Shown: piece by piece, positions 1 to 10,070 of the stretch
Layout: the number at the start of each line of letters is the position of its first letter
How positions within the stretch are numbered: position 1 is the first letter of the stretch
Assembly: GCA_023231475.1 (NCBI GenBank)
Contig: JALJEE010000381.1
Coordinates: forward strand, 1-56,282
Direction of reading: 5' to 3'
Source of the DNA: Seison nebaliae
Lineage: Eukaryota > Rotifera > Pararotatoria > Seisonacea > Seisonidae
DNA length: 56,282 nt
Program-made: the position numbers and the translations under genes
The notes under the pieces: model-generated
Told to the model about the DNA's origin: nothing
The model's input: only the letters and a program-made list of their open reading frames with translations
Database searches by the model: none

Positions 1-640
1 GAATTTGAAGAACGAATATTATCCAGAGAACTGGAAGAGAGTTTCCACGAGTCTAGATGGACACCAAGAAAACGAGTAGACGGAGACAATTTAATTGGAA
101 GATTAATAATTCGACTCACAGCCGTAGAAAGTGTTACGTTCTTCGATTGATTCACCGATATACCTAAGTTACATAATTTCACTTTGGTGAATGATAACAC
201 ATCCAATAGACTCCGATTAGATGTGGAAAACGGTACGATGTCATCAGCGTAAGCATATGGTGCTGGAATACGAGAACCGTTGACATAAACGGAAAAATGA
301 GAATTGATTAAATCGAGTGCCGAATCGAGAGCAAGACCGAACAGATACGGTCCTAGTATCGAGTCTTGACGAACACCTTGATCAACTTGGAAAAAAGCCG
401 ACTGCTGATTTTTGCCTGATACGGAACAGAATGATCGTGAACACAATGTTGTTATGAACGATAATATCGAGTAATGAACTTCACGGGATTGCAGAGAATT
501 TAGTGCCGGAAGCACATCGATGAATCAGACACTCTTGATACGTCGAGAAACGAATTATGAAGAGGACGGTTCGTTGTCCTATGATAATAGATTAAGGATC
601 TCACAATGGCCGCGCAAGGATGCACCCCTCTGTTGTTTAT
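1..640 (-). mobile_element. Degenerate R2-like non-LTR retrotransposon (LINE), reverse transcriptase fragment
   Basis: Read on the minus strand, bases 1-510 are open and give reverse-transcriptase blocks in the right order: GVRQDSILGP (around 363-377), the catalytic YADD box (240-251, in PYAYADDIV), GISVNQSK and TRFLGVHLD (about 55-90). The GVRQ/YADD style is typical of non-LTR enzymes. Upstream, block A (PLHNSFLDVSR, 536-550) and an NNRGVHPCAAIVRSLIYYH stretch (about 585-637) resemble the N-terminal RT blocks of the R2/NeSL group. They lie in a different frame from the YADD part, so there is at least one frameshift near 510, and stops occur beyond 640. No 5' end, 3' end, endonuclease or target-site duplication is visible; the element continues past base 1. 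It is a dead copy or fragment. The clade call is inferred from motif style only. Confidence 0.8.
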
Positions 641-3383
641 GCTTTATGATTCGATATCTTATCGGAGTAAAGTTAACATTGTGAATGAGAAAAATTTTAG
701 ACTCATACTGTATTTTTCTAAAGCCAAAACTCGATAGTTTGTACAATATTTTGATTGTTAATAAACTGTTTAATTTAATCAATTGTTTAATGGGAAACAC
801 ATTCAGTAGTTGGGAATTATTCCTGAAAATCAACGGCATTGAATTGAATTATTCGACTGTTTTTTCCTTACCAATTTCGGGAAATAAATAAAATTATTTT
901 TTTTAAATAGATTATTTTAGAAAATACAGAGCATTTTTAGATAACATGTCCATGAAAGATCTAAATGAAAAACAAGAAATTGCGTTCTTAAAAAAATTCT
1001 TCTTTCATTTTCCCTTCAATGTAACCGAACATTCAACCTTGAATAATCTTTTATTGACTGATTGAGTATTCTTGTGTATTGGCGTAATCCTATGACAATA
1101 ATTAACTAATTAGATTATACAAGTGATTAAAGTATTATGTAATGATCAAGTTCATTTATATGTAATTCCCAAAAAGGTAATTTAATTTCCTAATAATTTC
1201 CGTTTAGGTTGAAGATTCTGAAAGATTTAGGAATAAGGAATTTTTTATAGAAAAATATATTTCCAATTTGTTTTGATCAGTTGGAGATTTTTCTCTTAAT
1301 ATAAATAATATTTAATATTAAATATTTCAGTGTATTGAAGGACGATAATTTTCGATTATCATTTCTAATAACGGTTTTATTGGGAAATTTGTTGTTCTTA
1401 CGGAACGTGAGAAAGTTTGATTGTAGTGAAAAGCCGAAACATTTATTTAGTTCAATAACTTCCGCAACTCCCATAAACAATGAATGAGTTGATGAGAAAA
1501 GATGTTGATGAGTGAATCGTATAAGATCTCTTTCATTGAAGAGTTGAGTTGTTCAATAAAGAATGATCAATTGAAGAGATGAATGAACATCTGAATATTT
1601 TCTAACGACTTCAATGTAAATTTGAACATATTGACGTTCCCTTATTTATTATAGTTTGTGCATTTACGAATGAATGAAGGAGAAGATGTTTACTCTCGTC
1701 GACTGGTATTAGTAGAATAGAGGAGAGGTGATAGGATCGAGAAAATATTTTTCATATATTGTCAAACCATCCATTTTAAGGTGTATACTTTAAAGTTAGG
1801 GGGAAAGTTGAGAGTTGGGAGTTCTATTCGCCCCCGATTAACTCAAGGAGTGATTGAGTAATAAGTAAACGTACATATCGACAATATTAACGGAGAATAA
1901 TAGAGAGAAATGAGATCTGCATAGATATCATTAAATATTTGATTCTGTAAAAAATGATTGATGGAAAAGAGAAATATAAGAATATGTCACTTACTAACAA
2001 TTGGAGATGTCGCTAAATTGCTTCTCTCGGGAGTTGGCTCGTTGAATTTCTCTATTTTCTTTTTCGTCTATTGAGGTATTATTTTCTTGGACCTGTAGTC
2101 AAAATCCTTTTCTTTCTTTTTCTATCTTTCTATTTCGAATATGCGGCATATTCGTATACCGAAGGAATAAATTTTCATGCTAACTTACACAGCACGCAGT
2201 ACATGTACAAATCGTATGTTGGGAGAGTCGAACATATACGGACATGATATCTTTCTCGATATTCTACAGATATTTAAGCTAATAGAGAAAGGAATGAGAA
2301 ATTATTTCTTTATTTTATCCTTTAATTCTTTTTCCCACAACCAACATTTCTTCTCCATTTTCTTCTCTTATTAAACAATACACACCCCAGTAATGTTATC
2401 GAATGATAGAAAAAGGAAAGGGGTTTACCACGTACATCTTCTTCTTCTTCTTCGTCTTCTTCTATGCCAAACTTGCTCCTATAAAAGGCAACATATTTTC
2501 ACTAAATTTTCATATTCGAACTGAAAAGAATAATTTGGTGAGAAATATCTTCCTACTACCCTTCGTCCTCATTTACTTATCGATTAATTTTGAATAAATT
2601 TACCATGTTCAGTTTCAATCGAATTATTTCTCTCCAACATTTCTTCATGTCAATCAGTTCTTCATTGAAACTTCTCTTTCAATTTCTTCTTTCTTCAATT
2701 TCAAGATCGATCATTTCTTCAAAATTCTTTTCCTCCAGTGCAACTAAATTTACATTATTTTCCCTCCAAATTCTTTATTTGGAAAGATCGATCTATTAAA
2801 AATTCCTTTTTCATTTTCCAATACCAAATCATTTTATTCTTTATCATAAAACATTTCTCTTTGAACTTTTATTTTTGTTAGATCAAACAAACGAACATAT
2901 TTCCCAAAGTTCTCAAACAAATCTTGCCTAAGTACGTGGGTGAACCGAAATAAATCTTTTCATTTATTCATCAAATAATAAGGAAGAAATAAATAAGAAA
3001 ATGGCGATTTTCATAATAGAAGGCAACAACATTTTCAAATTCAATTCAGTATAGGAGGAATTATTGAGGGGCGGTTGAAATACCGGTGACGTTAAACGAA
3101 AAAAAAGTAATCCGAAAATTGTTGAAATGCAATTGATGACAAGAGCGTATCTTGTCTCCCTCTGATAACTCATCGAAGGTGAAAGAAAGAGTAAAGTGTT
3201 GAATACAAGAGAAAGAGAATTGTCCTACTTGTTAGTCGAAGAGTGGAAGGTCAAAGGAAATCTCCTTTCAATTCGTTTCTTTTTGGTTGTCTCTTATCTG
3301 TTACGGATCTTCCTAATCTTATTCAACAATACGAAGAAAAGAAAACTCAATTCGATTTGTTGTAGGGAATTGTATCATCAAAC
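641..3383. other. Long AT-rich non-coding stretch
   Basis: No convincing gene. Short open frames at 685-891, 2177-2374, 2403-2597 and 2590-2799 have the composition expected of random AT-rich DNA, match no family I recognise and do not join into a splice model. Bases 2430-2470 and 2640-2720 are pyrimidine-rich. The part next to 3384 presumably holds the racemase promoter, but no specific element is recognisable. Confidence 0.5.
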
Positions 3384-4592
3384 ATGGTTATTACGAAGAA
3401 ACCAACAGAATTATTCGAGAATCAATTAGTTTGTTTCGATTCGAAGGATGTTGACGAGAGTGGACTATTCGCTGACGCTTGCATCGGCATCAATTTGGAT
3501 GGTATTGTCGAGAACTATAATTTGTTGAGAGCCATGTCTCATCCAGCCGAATGTTCAGCAGTTGTTAAAGCCAATGCTTATGGTTGCGGCTCGGCGATAG
3601 TTGCGAAAAAACTCTATTCGGTCGGATGTCGAACATTCTTCGTCGCCTCGTTTAGTGAAGGAATTCGATTGAGAAAGAAGTTCGACGCACAAGATGCGAC
3701 GATTGGCATTCTCGGAGGATTGTTAATACCTGAAATTGAAAAGTATGAATCGTATCGTTTAACGCCCGTCCTCAATACAGTCGACCAGATTATTGGTTAT
3801 GGAGAGTATTGTGAAGAACACAACAAGAAGTTGCCTGCCTTCATTCACATTGATACTGGAATGAACCGTTTAGGTCTCATCGAACGTGATTTGGAAGTAT
3901 TGAGAGATTATTCTCACAAACTCTCCTTCATCAACGTAATTGCATGGATGACTCATTTCGCTTGTGCGGATGAAGAAGATGGAAATTTTTGCGAAGACCA
4001 ATACACCAGATTTAATGAATTATTAAAGAAATTCGATATTTCCAATGAAAGCATTTCCATCTGCAATTCCAGTGGTATCTTCGCCAAAAATGGCAAATAT
4101 AACAAGTTGGGACTAAATCGTCCAGGTGTCGCTCTTTATGGCGGCAATCCAACTCCGTGGACTAAAAATCCGATGGTTCCCGTTGTCTCTCTATTTGCGC
4201 GAATTCAACAAAATCAATTCCGCAAGAAAGGTGACCCAATCGGTTATAATTCAACTTATGTCACACCAAAATCCGGATATTATATCACAGTTGGAATTGG
4301 TTATGCCGATGGATGGATGAGAGCACTGAGTGGCAAAGGATATGTCACCACACTCAAATCAGGAATCCGTCTTCCGATCATCGGGAGAGTATCCATGGAT
4401 CTTATTACTTGCGATGCCAGTCATGTTGATATTAATATGATGAATGAAATCGACGAAGGACAATTCGTAAAAATCATCAGTGAAGACTATCCCGTCGACC
4501 AAGTGGCTAACGACGCCGGAACAATCAGTTACGAAGTGCTCACAAGTATCGGTGGTGCAAGATACCGACGATTATATTTCACGAAAATATAA
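3384..4592 (+). CDS. Alanine racemase family, copy 1 (probably active)
   Basis: Single exon, 402 aa; bacterial and animal alanine racemases are usually about 360-400 aa. These PLP enzymes interconvert L- and D-alanine. The protein has the N-terminal barrel with the PLP lysine (K62 in VVKANAYGCG), HIDTGMNRLGL, the PLP-ring arginine region NRPGVALYGG, the catalytic-tyrosine motif GYNSTY (Y288), the gate motif GYADGW (Y307), VGRVSMDLI, and SYEV (Y383) near the C terminus. Every residue I expect for catalysis and the substrate entry gate is present. The ATG at 3384 is the first in frame and leaves about 35 residues before the conserved core. There is no signal peptide, so it is probably cytosolic. 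A diverged paralogue follows 980 bp downstream on the same strand. D-alanine serves some aquatic invertebrates as an osmolyte; its role here is unknown. Composition matches the neighbours, so the sequence alone does not show recent bacterial transfer. Confidence 0.93.
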   Translation: MVITKKPTELFENQLVCFDSKDVDESGLFADACIGINLDGIVENYNLLRAMSHPAECSAVVKANAYGCGSAIVAKKLYSVGCRTFFVASFSEGIRLRKKFDAQDATIGILGGLLIPEIEKYESYRLTPVLNTVDQIIGYGEYCEEHNKKLPAFIHIDTGMNRLGLIERDLEVLRDYSHKLSFINVIAWMTHFACADEEDGNFCEDQYTRFNELLKKFDISNESISICNSSGIFAKNGKYNKLGLNRPGVALYGGNPTPWTKNPMVPVVSLFARIQQNQFRKKGDPIGYNSTYVTPKSGYYITVGIGYADGWMRALSGKGYVTTLKSGIRLPIIGRVSMDLITCDASHVDINMMNEIDEGQFVKIISEDYPVDQVANDAGTISYEVLTSIGGARYRRLYFTKI

Positions 4593-5570
4593 GAACTATT
4601 ATGTGAAAGGAATAATAATTTTGAACCTTTTTTTTTCATGAACACTTTTTAACTTTTTCGGTGGAAATCGTATTGTGGAAAAAAATTTTATAAATAAATT
4701 CCCTGTCTTTTCTTACTGTTAACATTATTTTATTGAAATTATTCCTTTACTATTCATCTTTAAAACTGATCTCTCATAATTTAATTATGATCTTTAATAT
4801 TAATTATTAATTAAAATTAAGTTATTCCTTCTAATAAGATTAATTAATATTTTTAATTTTTATAAACTGAAGTTTTAATTATTCAATTTTCTCTTTTAGA
4901 CCTGCTTTTAATTCTTGTTCTTGTTATCGATTGATCTATAATATAGATTGTACATAATTGAACAACGTTAATAATATACGTCTATTTCTACGAATTTTAT
5001 ATACTTGACTGGAAAAGAACCTAGAAAAATTGAGACAGGTGACAATTATTTTTTTTTATTTATAACGTCAAATATCCTAGAGGCAAATTAAAAAGAAAAT
5101 AGGATAATTCACTGTACAAGTTATCCATAATAAGTTGTCTTCCAATGTCGATTTCATCACATAAATAAATTGGAGTACGACGGGCAATATCAAAATTGGA
5201 GATAATAAGAAGAGTTTCATCCAAAGTATGAGGAAGTTCAATAGAAAATTATGAATGTTGTATTGTATGACTGTACAACATTATGATCTACATTTGTTAA
5301 GTTAGTAGATTGATAAGTGGAAATTAAGCATAGCCTTATAAAGAGTAAATTTTGTTTAATTTCGAAGGTTTTATTTTGGAAAACTTGTAATTTAATAATT
5401 ATTTATGTACTCCAATTTGGTAACAATCTATTATATTGTATACGGTTATATATCTATAACCTATGGATATATTGAATATATGACGTAGGTTATTGTGTGA
5501 CTCGATTATTGTCCAATAGCTCAATATCTACCGATTAAGATTGAACTCATAAAAAAGTTGCTCAAAAAAA
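4593..5570. other. AT-rich spacer between the two racemase genes
   Basis: No open frame of note. A run of A/T palindromic text (about 4790-4860) and T-rich stretches are compatible with the 3' end of copy 1 and the promoter of copy 2. I see no repeat shared by the two racemase flanks. Confidence 0.5.
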
Positions 5571-6749
5571 ATGGAAGACATGTCAGAATATTGGAGAAAG
5601 GTGTTGAATGAAAAGGGAGACAATTTAGATGACGCAGTACTAGGAATTAATTTGAAAGCGATTGCTCAAAACTATAAAACTTTGAGAGACGTTTCTCATC
5701 CAGTTAAATGTGGCGCTGTGGTTAAAGGGAATGCATACGGTTGTGGAATGAATCGAGTCTCACGGAAACTGTATTCTATCGGTTGTCGTATTTTCTTCGT
5801 TGGAAAATTGAAGGATGGAATTGAACTACGAAAAGAATTAACGGAAACTGATGCGAAGATTTATGTGATGAATGGACTTCAAATGTCGATTATCCACAAA
5901 TATGAGTCGTGTCAATTGACTCCTTTCCTCAATTCCACAAATCAGATTTTTGCTTTCGCCAAATATTGTGCAGAGAAGGGAAAGAAATTATCTTGTGTAA
6001 TACAAATTGATGTAGGTATGAATCGTTTGGGGTTAACGGAAGAAGATCTGATTATGGTCAGGAATAATTTCGATAAATTATCGTCAATCGATATTGAGTT
6101 ATGGTTAGCACATTTTACCGAATCGGAAGTTCCTTATTCGAAAGTGACCGACGAACAATATGAAAAGTTCATGGGATTATTGAGAAAATATAAATTCTCT
6201 CACGAAAAAATTTCAATTTGCAATTCCGCTGCAATTTTCGCAAATAACGAAAAATTTCAAAAGATTGGGTTAAATCGACTAGGTATCATTTTGTATGGGA
6301 ATCATTTGGGAAAGGAAATATCCAATAACATTCCTTCCATTTTACCCGTCATTTCCATATTCTCCAGAATAAAACAATTGAAATATCGGTCGAAAGGACA
6401 ATCGATCGGTTATGGATCTCATTTTAGTATACCGAAATCCGGCTATTTTATAACGGTTGGATTTGGCTTCTCCGATGGTCTACGAGACTTAATCACAGAA
6501 GAATGTGGACGAACGTTACAATCGAAAATTCATTTACCGATTGTGGGTCGAGTGTCAATGGATCTAATAGTGTGCGATGCTACAACCATGAAAAAAACAG
6601 ATTTGGATGAAATCGAAGAAGGGAAATTCATCGAAATCATTCTGAAACCATATGTCATTCGAAATGGAGCTAAGCTTTGTGGGACATTAAATAATCAAAT
6701 GTTAACTTGTGTGGGTAGTGGAAGATCAGATTTTTTATATTACGAATAA
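5571..6749 (+). CDS. Alanine-racemase-like paralogue, copy 2, with altered substrate gate
   Basis: Single exon, 392 aa, collinear with copy 1 and clearly a tandem duplicate that has diverged widely. It keeps the PLP lysine (K52, VVKGNAYGCG), MNRLGL, NRLGIILYG, the catalytic tyrosine (Y281, GYGSHF) and GRVSMDLI. It differs at two sites normally kept as tyrosine in the inner substrate gate. The GYADG motif reads GFSDG (F300, codon 6468-6470), and the SYEV motif reads NNQM (N375, codon 6693-6695), equivalent by my alignment to Tyr284' and Tyr354 of the Geobacillus enzyme. HIDTG also becomes QIDVG. The frame is intact over its whole length, so it is under selection or very young as a pseudogene; the divergence argues for selection. 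The likely result is a changed or lost substrate preference, not loss of PLP binding. That is inference. Confidence 0.88.
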   Translation: MEDMSEYWRKVLNEKGDNLDDAVLGINLKAIAQNYKTLRDVSHPVKCGAVVKGNAYGCGMNRVSRKLYSIGCRIFFVGKLKDGIELRKELTETDAKIYVMNGLQMSIIHKYESCQLTPFLNSTNQIFAFAKYCAEKGKKLSCVIQIDVGMNRLGLTEEDLIMVRNNFDKLSSIDIELWLAHFTESEVPYSKVTDEQYEKFMGLLRKYKFSHEKISICNSAAIFANNEKFQKIGLNRLGIILYGNHLGKEISNNIPSILPVISIFSRIKQLKYRSKGQSIGYGSHFSIPKSGYFITVGFGFSDGLRDLITEECGRTLQSKIHLPIVGRVSMDLIVCDATTMKKTDLDEIEEGKFIEIILKPYVIRNGAKLCGTLNNQMLTCVGSGRSDFLYYE

Positions 6750-7002
6750 AATGAGATTTATTTGAATTGAGATTATTGATTTTTTTTAAAGGAAAGAAAA
6801 AGAAAAATTTTTGAAAATTGTTCTTCGATTACGGTTATTTGAAAGGAACAAATTATTTGCGGAGAATAAAAAAGGGGAGAATGGAAATAATTAAGGAAGA
6901 CTATTAATTAGGAATAATAATGAGGAAGCGATTCAAAGAAATATTTATTAAATAAAATCGATAATGTTGTCAAGTAAAAGGAATTTTCTCATAAAAATAA
7001 AT

Positions 7003-7022
7003 TTACACTATTAATAGTGTAA
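7003..7022. promoter_or_regulatory. 20-bp perfect palindrome just upstream of the sulfotransferase ATG
   Basis: TTACACTATTAATAGTGTAA is a perfect inverted repeat with no loop, ending 12 bp before the start codon at 7035. It could be a dimeric factor site or a leader hairpin. In AT-rich DNA a chance origin cannot be excluded. Confidence 0.35.
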
Positions 7023-7034
7023 GAAAATAATTTT

Positions 7035-7985
7035 ATGCAATTCAATAGAAAAGGAATGAAGACGAAAATTCTTTACTGTTTCATCCTTCTTCCAATATTT
7101 TATTTTTTAAATAATTTCTCCAATCTCGATATTTGTCGGAACATGGGCCATGGGATGAATTATTGGATGAACTTGGAAAAACCGAACGATAAGTCATTGA
7201 AATATTTACAAATGCTCTTCATCTTCACGACGGGACGTAGTGGCAGTACCACTCTTCAATATTTGTTGAACCATTTACCACGTTATTGGATTGGTGGGGA
7301 GATGGGGAAAATGTTAACCGACTTCCAAAACATCAATGACAAATATTTCAAGTTGCGAAATAAGAATTCTTATTCTTATTTGAAATTTAAAGATAATCCA
7401 AAAATTATGAGAAAGTTTCGCGAATTATTTCTCGAAATTCTCATCGGAACAGAAAATATTTCTAATTATGAGGTGTTAGGACAGAAAGAACTTTTGAATG
7501 AATCGAAGAATGAACTCGAATTCTTATTGACATTATTTCCCAAATCCAAATATATTTTCGTCTATCGAAGAAACATAAATTCTTATCAGAATTCGGGTTT
7601 TATGAAAAGGGAATGGAAAACAGAACATTTCTTCCAAGTAATTAGTAGGAAAATTGAGCAGATGAAAACTTTCCAAAAATCTTATCCGAAAAGATGTCGA
7701 ACGATAATTATGGAAGATATGACACCTGAATATCTTACAAGAGAATTAATCTCATCAGGTTTCTTACCGTTCGTAAGAAGAAATTGTTCGATTTTAAAGT
7801 TGCCGTTTATTAATAAAAATTCGACATATACCAAAAAGAGAATTGTGGAAAAGTGGAAAATGGAAATGTTTTCTTCCCAATGTTTCCACTACAAATTATC
7901 TTCAGCTTGGAAGAAAGTGCCGGCGACACACGCCGTTGAAAAACAAGCAAATGTACCGGAGATTAATGCACGGAATGCTAATTGA
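7035..7985 (+). CDS. Type II membrane sulfotransferase (PAPS-dependent), carbohydrate-type
   Basis: A 316-aa open frame. Residues about 10-26 form a hydrophobic signal anchor after a short basic N terminus, the topology of Golgi sulfotransferases. TTGRSGSTTLQYLL (about 65-78) is the 5'-phosphosulfate loop of the PAPS site, and KYIFVYRRNINSYQNSGFMKR (about 174-194) contains the 3'-phosphate site (R...S). The enzyme would transfer sulfate from PAPS to a sugar or protein acceptor in the Golgi; I cannot assign the acceptor. No intron is needed. The last 32 or so codons lie antisense to the conserved final exon of SLC28, so the C-terminal tail after about residue 285 may not be real. A splice donor (gtttcc at 7881) could lead to a different end. 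The start is the first ATG, placed before the anchor; a second Met at codon 8 is possible. Confidence 0.75.
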   Translation: MQFNRKGMKTKILYCFILLPIFYFLNNFSNLDICRNMGHGMNYWMNLEKPNDKSLKYLQMLFIFTTGRSGSTTLQYLLNHLPRYWIGGEMGKMLTDFQNINDKYFKLRNKNSYSYLKFKDNPKIMRKFRELFLEILIGTENISNYEVLGQKELLNESKNELEFLLTLFPKSKYIFVYRRNINSYQNSGFMKREWKTEHFFQVISRKIEQMKTFQKSYPKRCRTIIMEDMTPEYLTRELISSGFLPFVRRNCSILKLPFINKNSTYTKKRIVEKWKMEMFSSQCFHYKLSSAWKKVPATHAVEKQANVPEINARNAN

Positions 7986-10070
7986 ACTAATGCACGTTTT
8001 CTTTTTGGAGCCATGGCGGCCAAACCTCCAACCATAATACTCAATGATGATAAATTGGCGAATCCGCAAAGTGCATAAGTGGCAATGATAACTGATCGAT
8101 CTTCATAAATTACTGATCCCTCATAATCATCATTTTTCCGTTTGGTAATAAGTTTTCCTAATTCTTGATAGGCAACAAACTATAATATTTTCCATTAAAT
8201 AATGATTATTTATGAAATAATAATACGAATAAATATTTAACTTCGTTAGCGAACGTTTTGATTCCTGCCAACTTGCCAACGATTAAACAATCTTTTGGTG
8301 GAACACCCATAATGAGAGCGAATGGTGCAAATAGATATCCCATTAACTCGTTGAAATTTAGTTGAATTTTCACTCGCAAAAAGAACCAAGCAACTGTGGC
8401 GTTAATGAATTCGAGTATAGCAACAAATGCAATTACGTTACAGAGAATATTGCCAACTAATTTTAAGCCCATTGTCGCCCCATTTAATGCCGCTTCCAAA
8501 ACATTGATCTCTTCTCCTTTTGGAATATTCTTCACCGATTTCCATGAGGTTCTCGTTTTTCTCGTTTCAGGATAGATTATTTTAGCGAAAGCCAAAGCCG
8601 CAGGTGCAGACATTACTGATGCGGAGATCAAATGATTAGACGGTACACCAAATCCAATGAACGATAATAATACACCACCAGCAACTGTTGCAAAACCGCA
8701 TGTCATGATAGCATGGATTTCAGAGCGAGTCATTAGGGGAAGGAATGGTCGAACTAATAACGGTGCTTCTGTTTGTCCAATAAAGATGTTGGCTGAAGCC
8801 ACAATTGATTCACCTTCACTTACAAATTTATTCTATACATCAGAAGAAGATTAAAATAATTTAACCTGCAGTTGTACCTAAAACCACTTCCAAAATTCTA
8901 CTCATTCTCAATATGACATATTGCATAATTCCCCAATAATAGAGGACGGAAACGATGGTGGAGAAATAAATGACGGCTGGCATCGCCTAATGAACAGAAT
9001 GAAGATTATGAATTTTTTAAATAAAATTAACATTGAAAGCAAAAATGAATCCACTTGTCAATTCTTCTCCGAAAGCAAAAGCAGCACCAGCACCCGAAAA
9101 GTTGAGGAAGACGGAAACTTTATCTCCAAAAAATTTGAAAAGTTCATAACCGAAAGATGTTCGTAAAACGAATGCACCGAAAAAGAATTGAGTTGCAAAT
9201 CCCCAAAAAACAGTTTTTATAGAAATCTAAAAAAAAAGATGAATTGAATGAGAAGGAGAAACGAACTTTATTTGGGAACTTTGAAATGATAATCGATATC
9301 ATTATCAAGATGATTAGACCGAAGAAAGAGACGATATTATACGTTTCTCTCAAGATCAATGCGATGCAGATGATGATGCCAATTAATCCGATAATGAAAG
9401 GAATGAATCGTAAATATTTCTTATGTTGTCGAAGAGTATTAATCACATTATCAAATATTGTCCAATCGATGGTATTAATTATTCGTTCCATTAGAAGGAG
9501 ATCGATTATAATCGATAATCCGATACATGTCATAACAATGAGTCCAAGTGGGGCACTTTCGAATATTTGTTGAGCTAAAGGTTTTTTCGCAGTACTACTC
9601 GTATCGAAGGATGGCGGTTCACCATATTTCGATGTGAGAGCAAAAGCAAAATAAATAAAATATAATAAGAACAAAGTGATGCCAATTACCAAATAAATTA
9701 TTTTCTTATGTTTCGTCATTTTCTTAGCGAAATCGGATAAAATATTTTTAAAATTATCATATTTCTTTTGGAAGGCGTCATTCTTATTCGTGTCTAGCAA
9801 TTCCAGTTCGTCATCTGAATTTCCTTCCAACTCATTTTCATTCTCTTTCAACGATTTCCTTTCGTCTTCATTATACAAACTATTTGTTGCGATGTCACTA
9901 TAAATGATGTGCATCGGATATTCTTCGGCAACCGATTTCCTTTTCGATGGACTATTTCTCTTCGAACGTTTACGACGATGTTTCCGTTTTTTATTGTGGT
10001 TCGGATGAGAATCTCGATGGGAATCCATTGTCTCATCATCGTCGCCTACTTGGTAAGCAAGATTTTCCAT
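7889..10070 (-). CDS. SLC28: Concentrative nucleoside transporter (SLC28/CNT family)
   Basis: Five exons: 10070-9267, 9226-9032, 8986-8866, 8813-8242 and 8179-7889, with introns of 40, 45, 52 and 62 bp. The spliced frame is 660 aa, the normal family length. Family landmarks are FWGFATQFFFGAFVLRTSFG, the SGAGAAFAFGE loop, SANIFIGQTEAPLLVRPFLP, the SNHLISASVMSAPAALAFAK segment, and the CNT signature GIKTFANEFVAY, which is reassembled exactly across the last intron. The final exon gives IATYALCGFANLSS and TACVAGTFF. It would co-transport nucleosides with sodium (or protons) across the plasma membrane. The 130-residue N terminus is cytosolic, highly charged and rich in KR and DE; dileucine-like acidic patches there are not conserved in my memory of the family. 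The gene is tail-to-tail with the sulfotransferase, and the coding ends overlap by 97 bp as annotated. Confidence 0.95.

Noticed and set aside
2177-2799. Three adjacent plus-strand frames of 64-69 codons
   Set aside because: Phe/Ser/Ile-rich random-looking text in pyrimidine-rich DNA, with no shared splice model and no family.
6468-6470. Phe300 of racemase copy 2 as loss of the catalytic tyrosine
   Set aside because: The GYADG tyrosine is 19 residues after the catalytic one. The catalytic tyrosine lies in GYNSTY/GYGSHF and is kept in both copies. F300 affects the substrate gate only.
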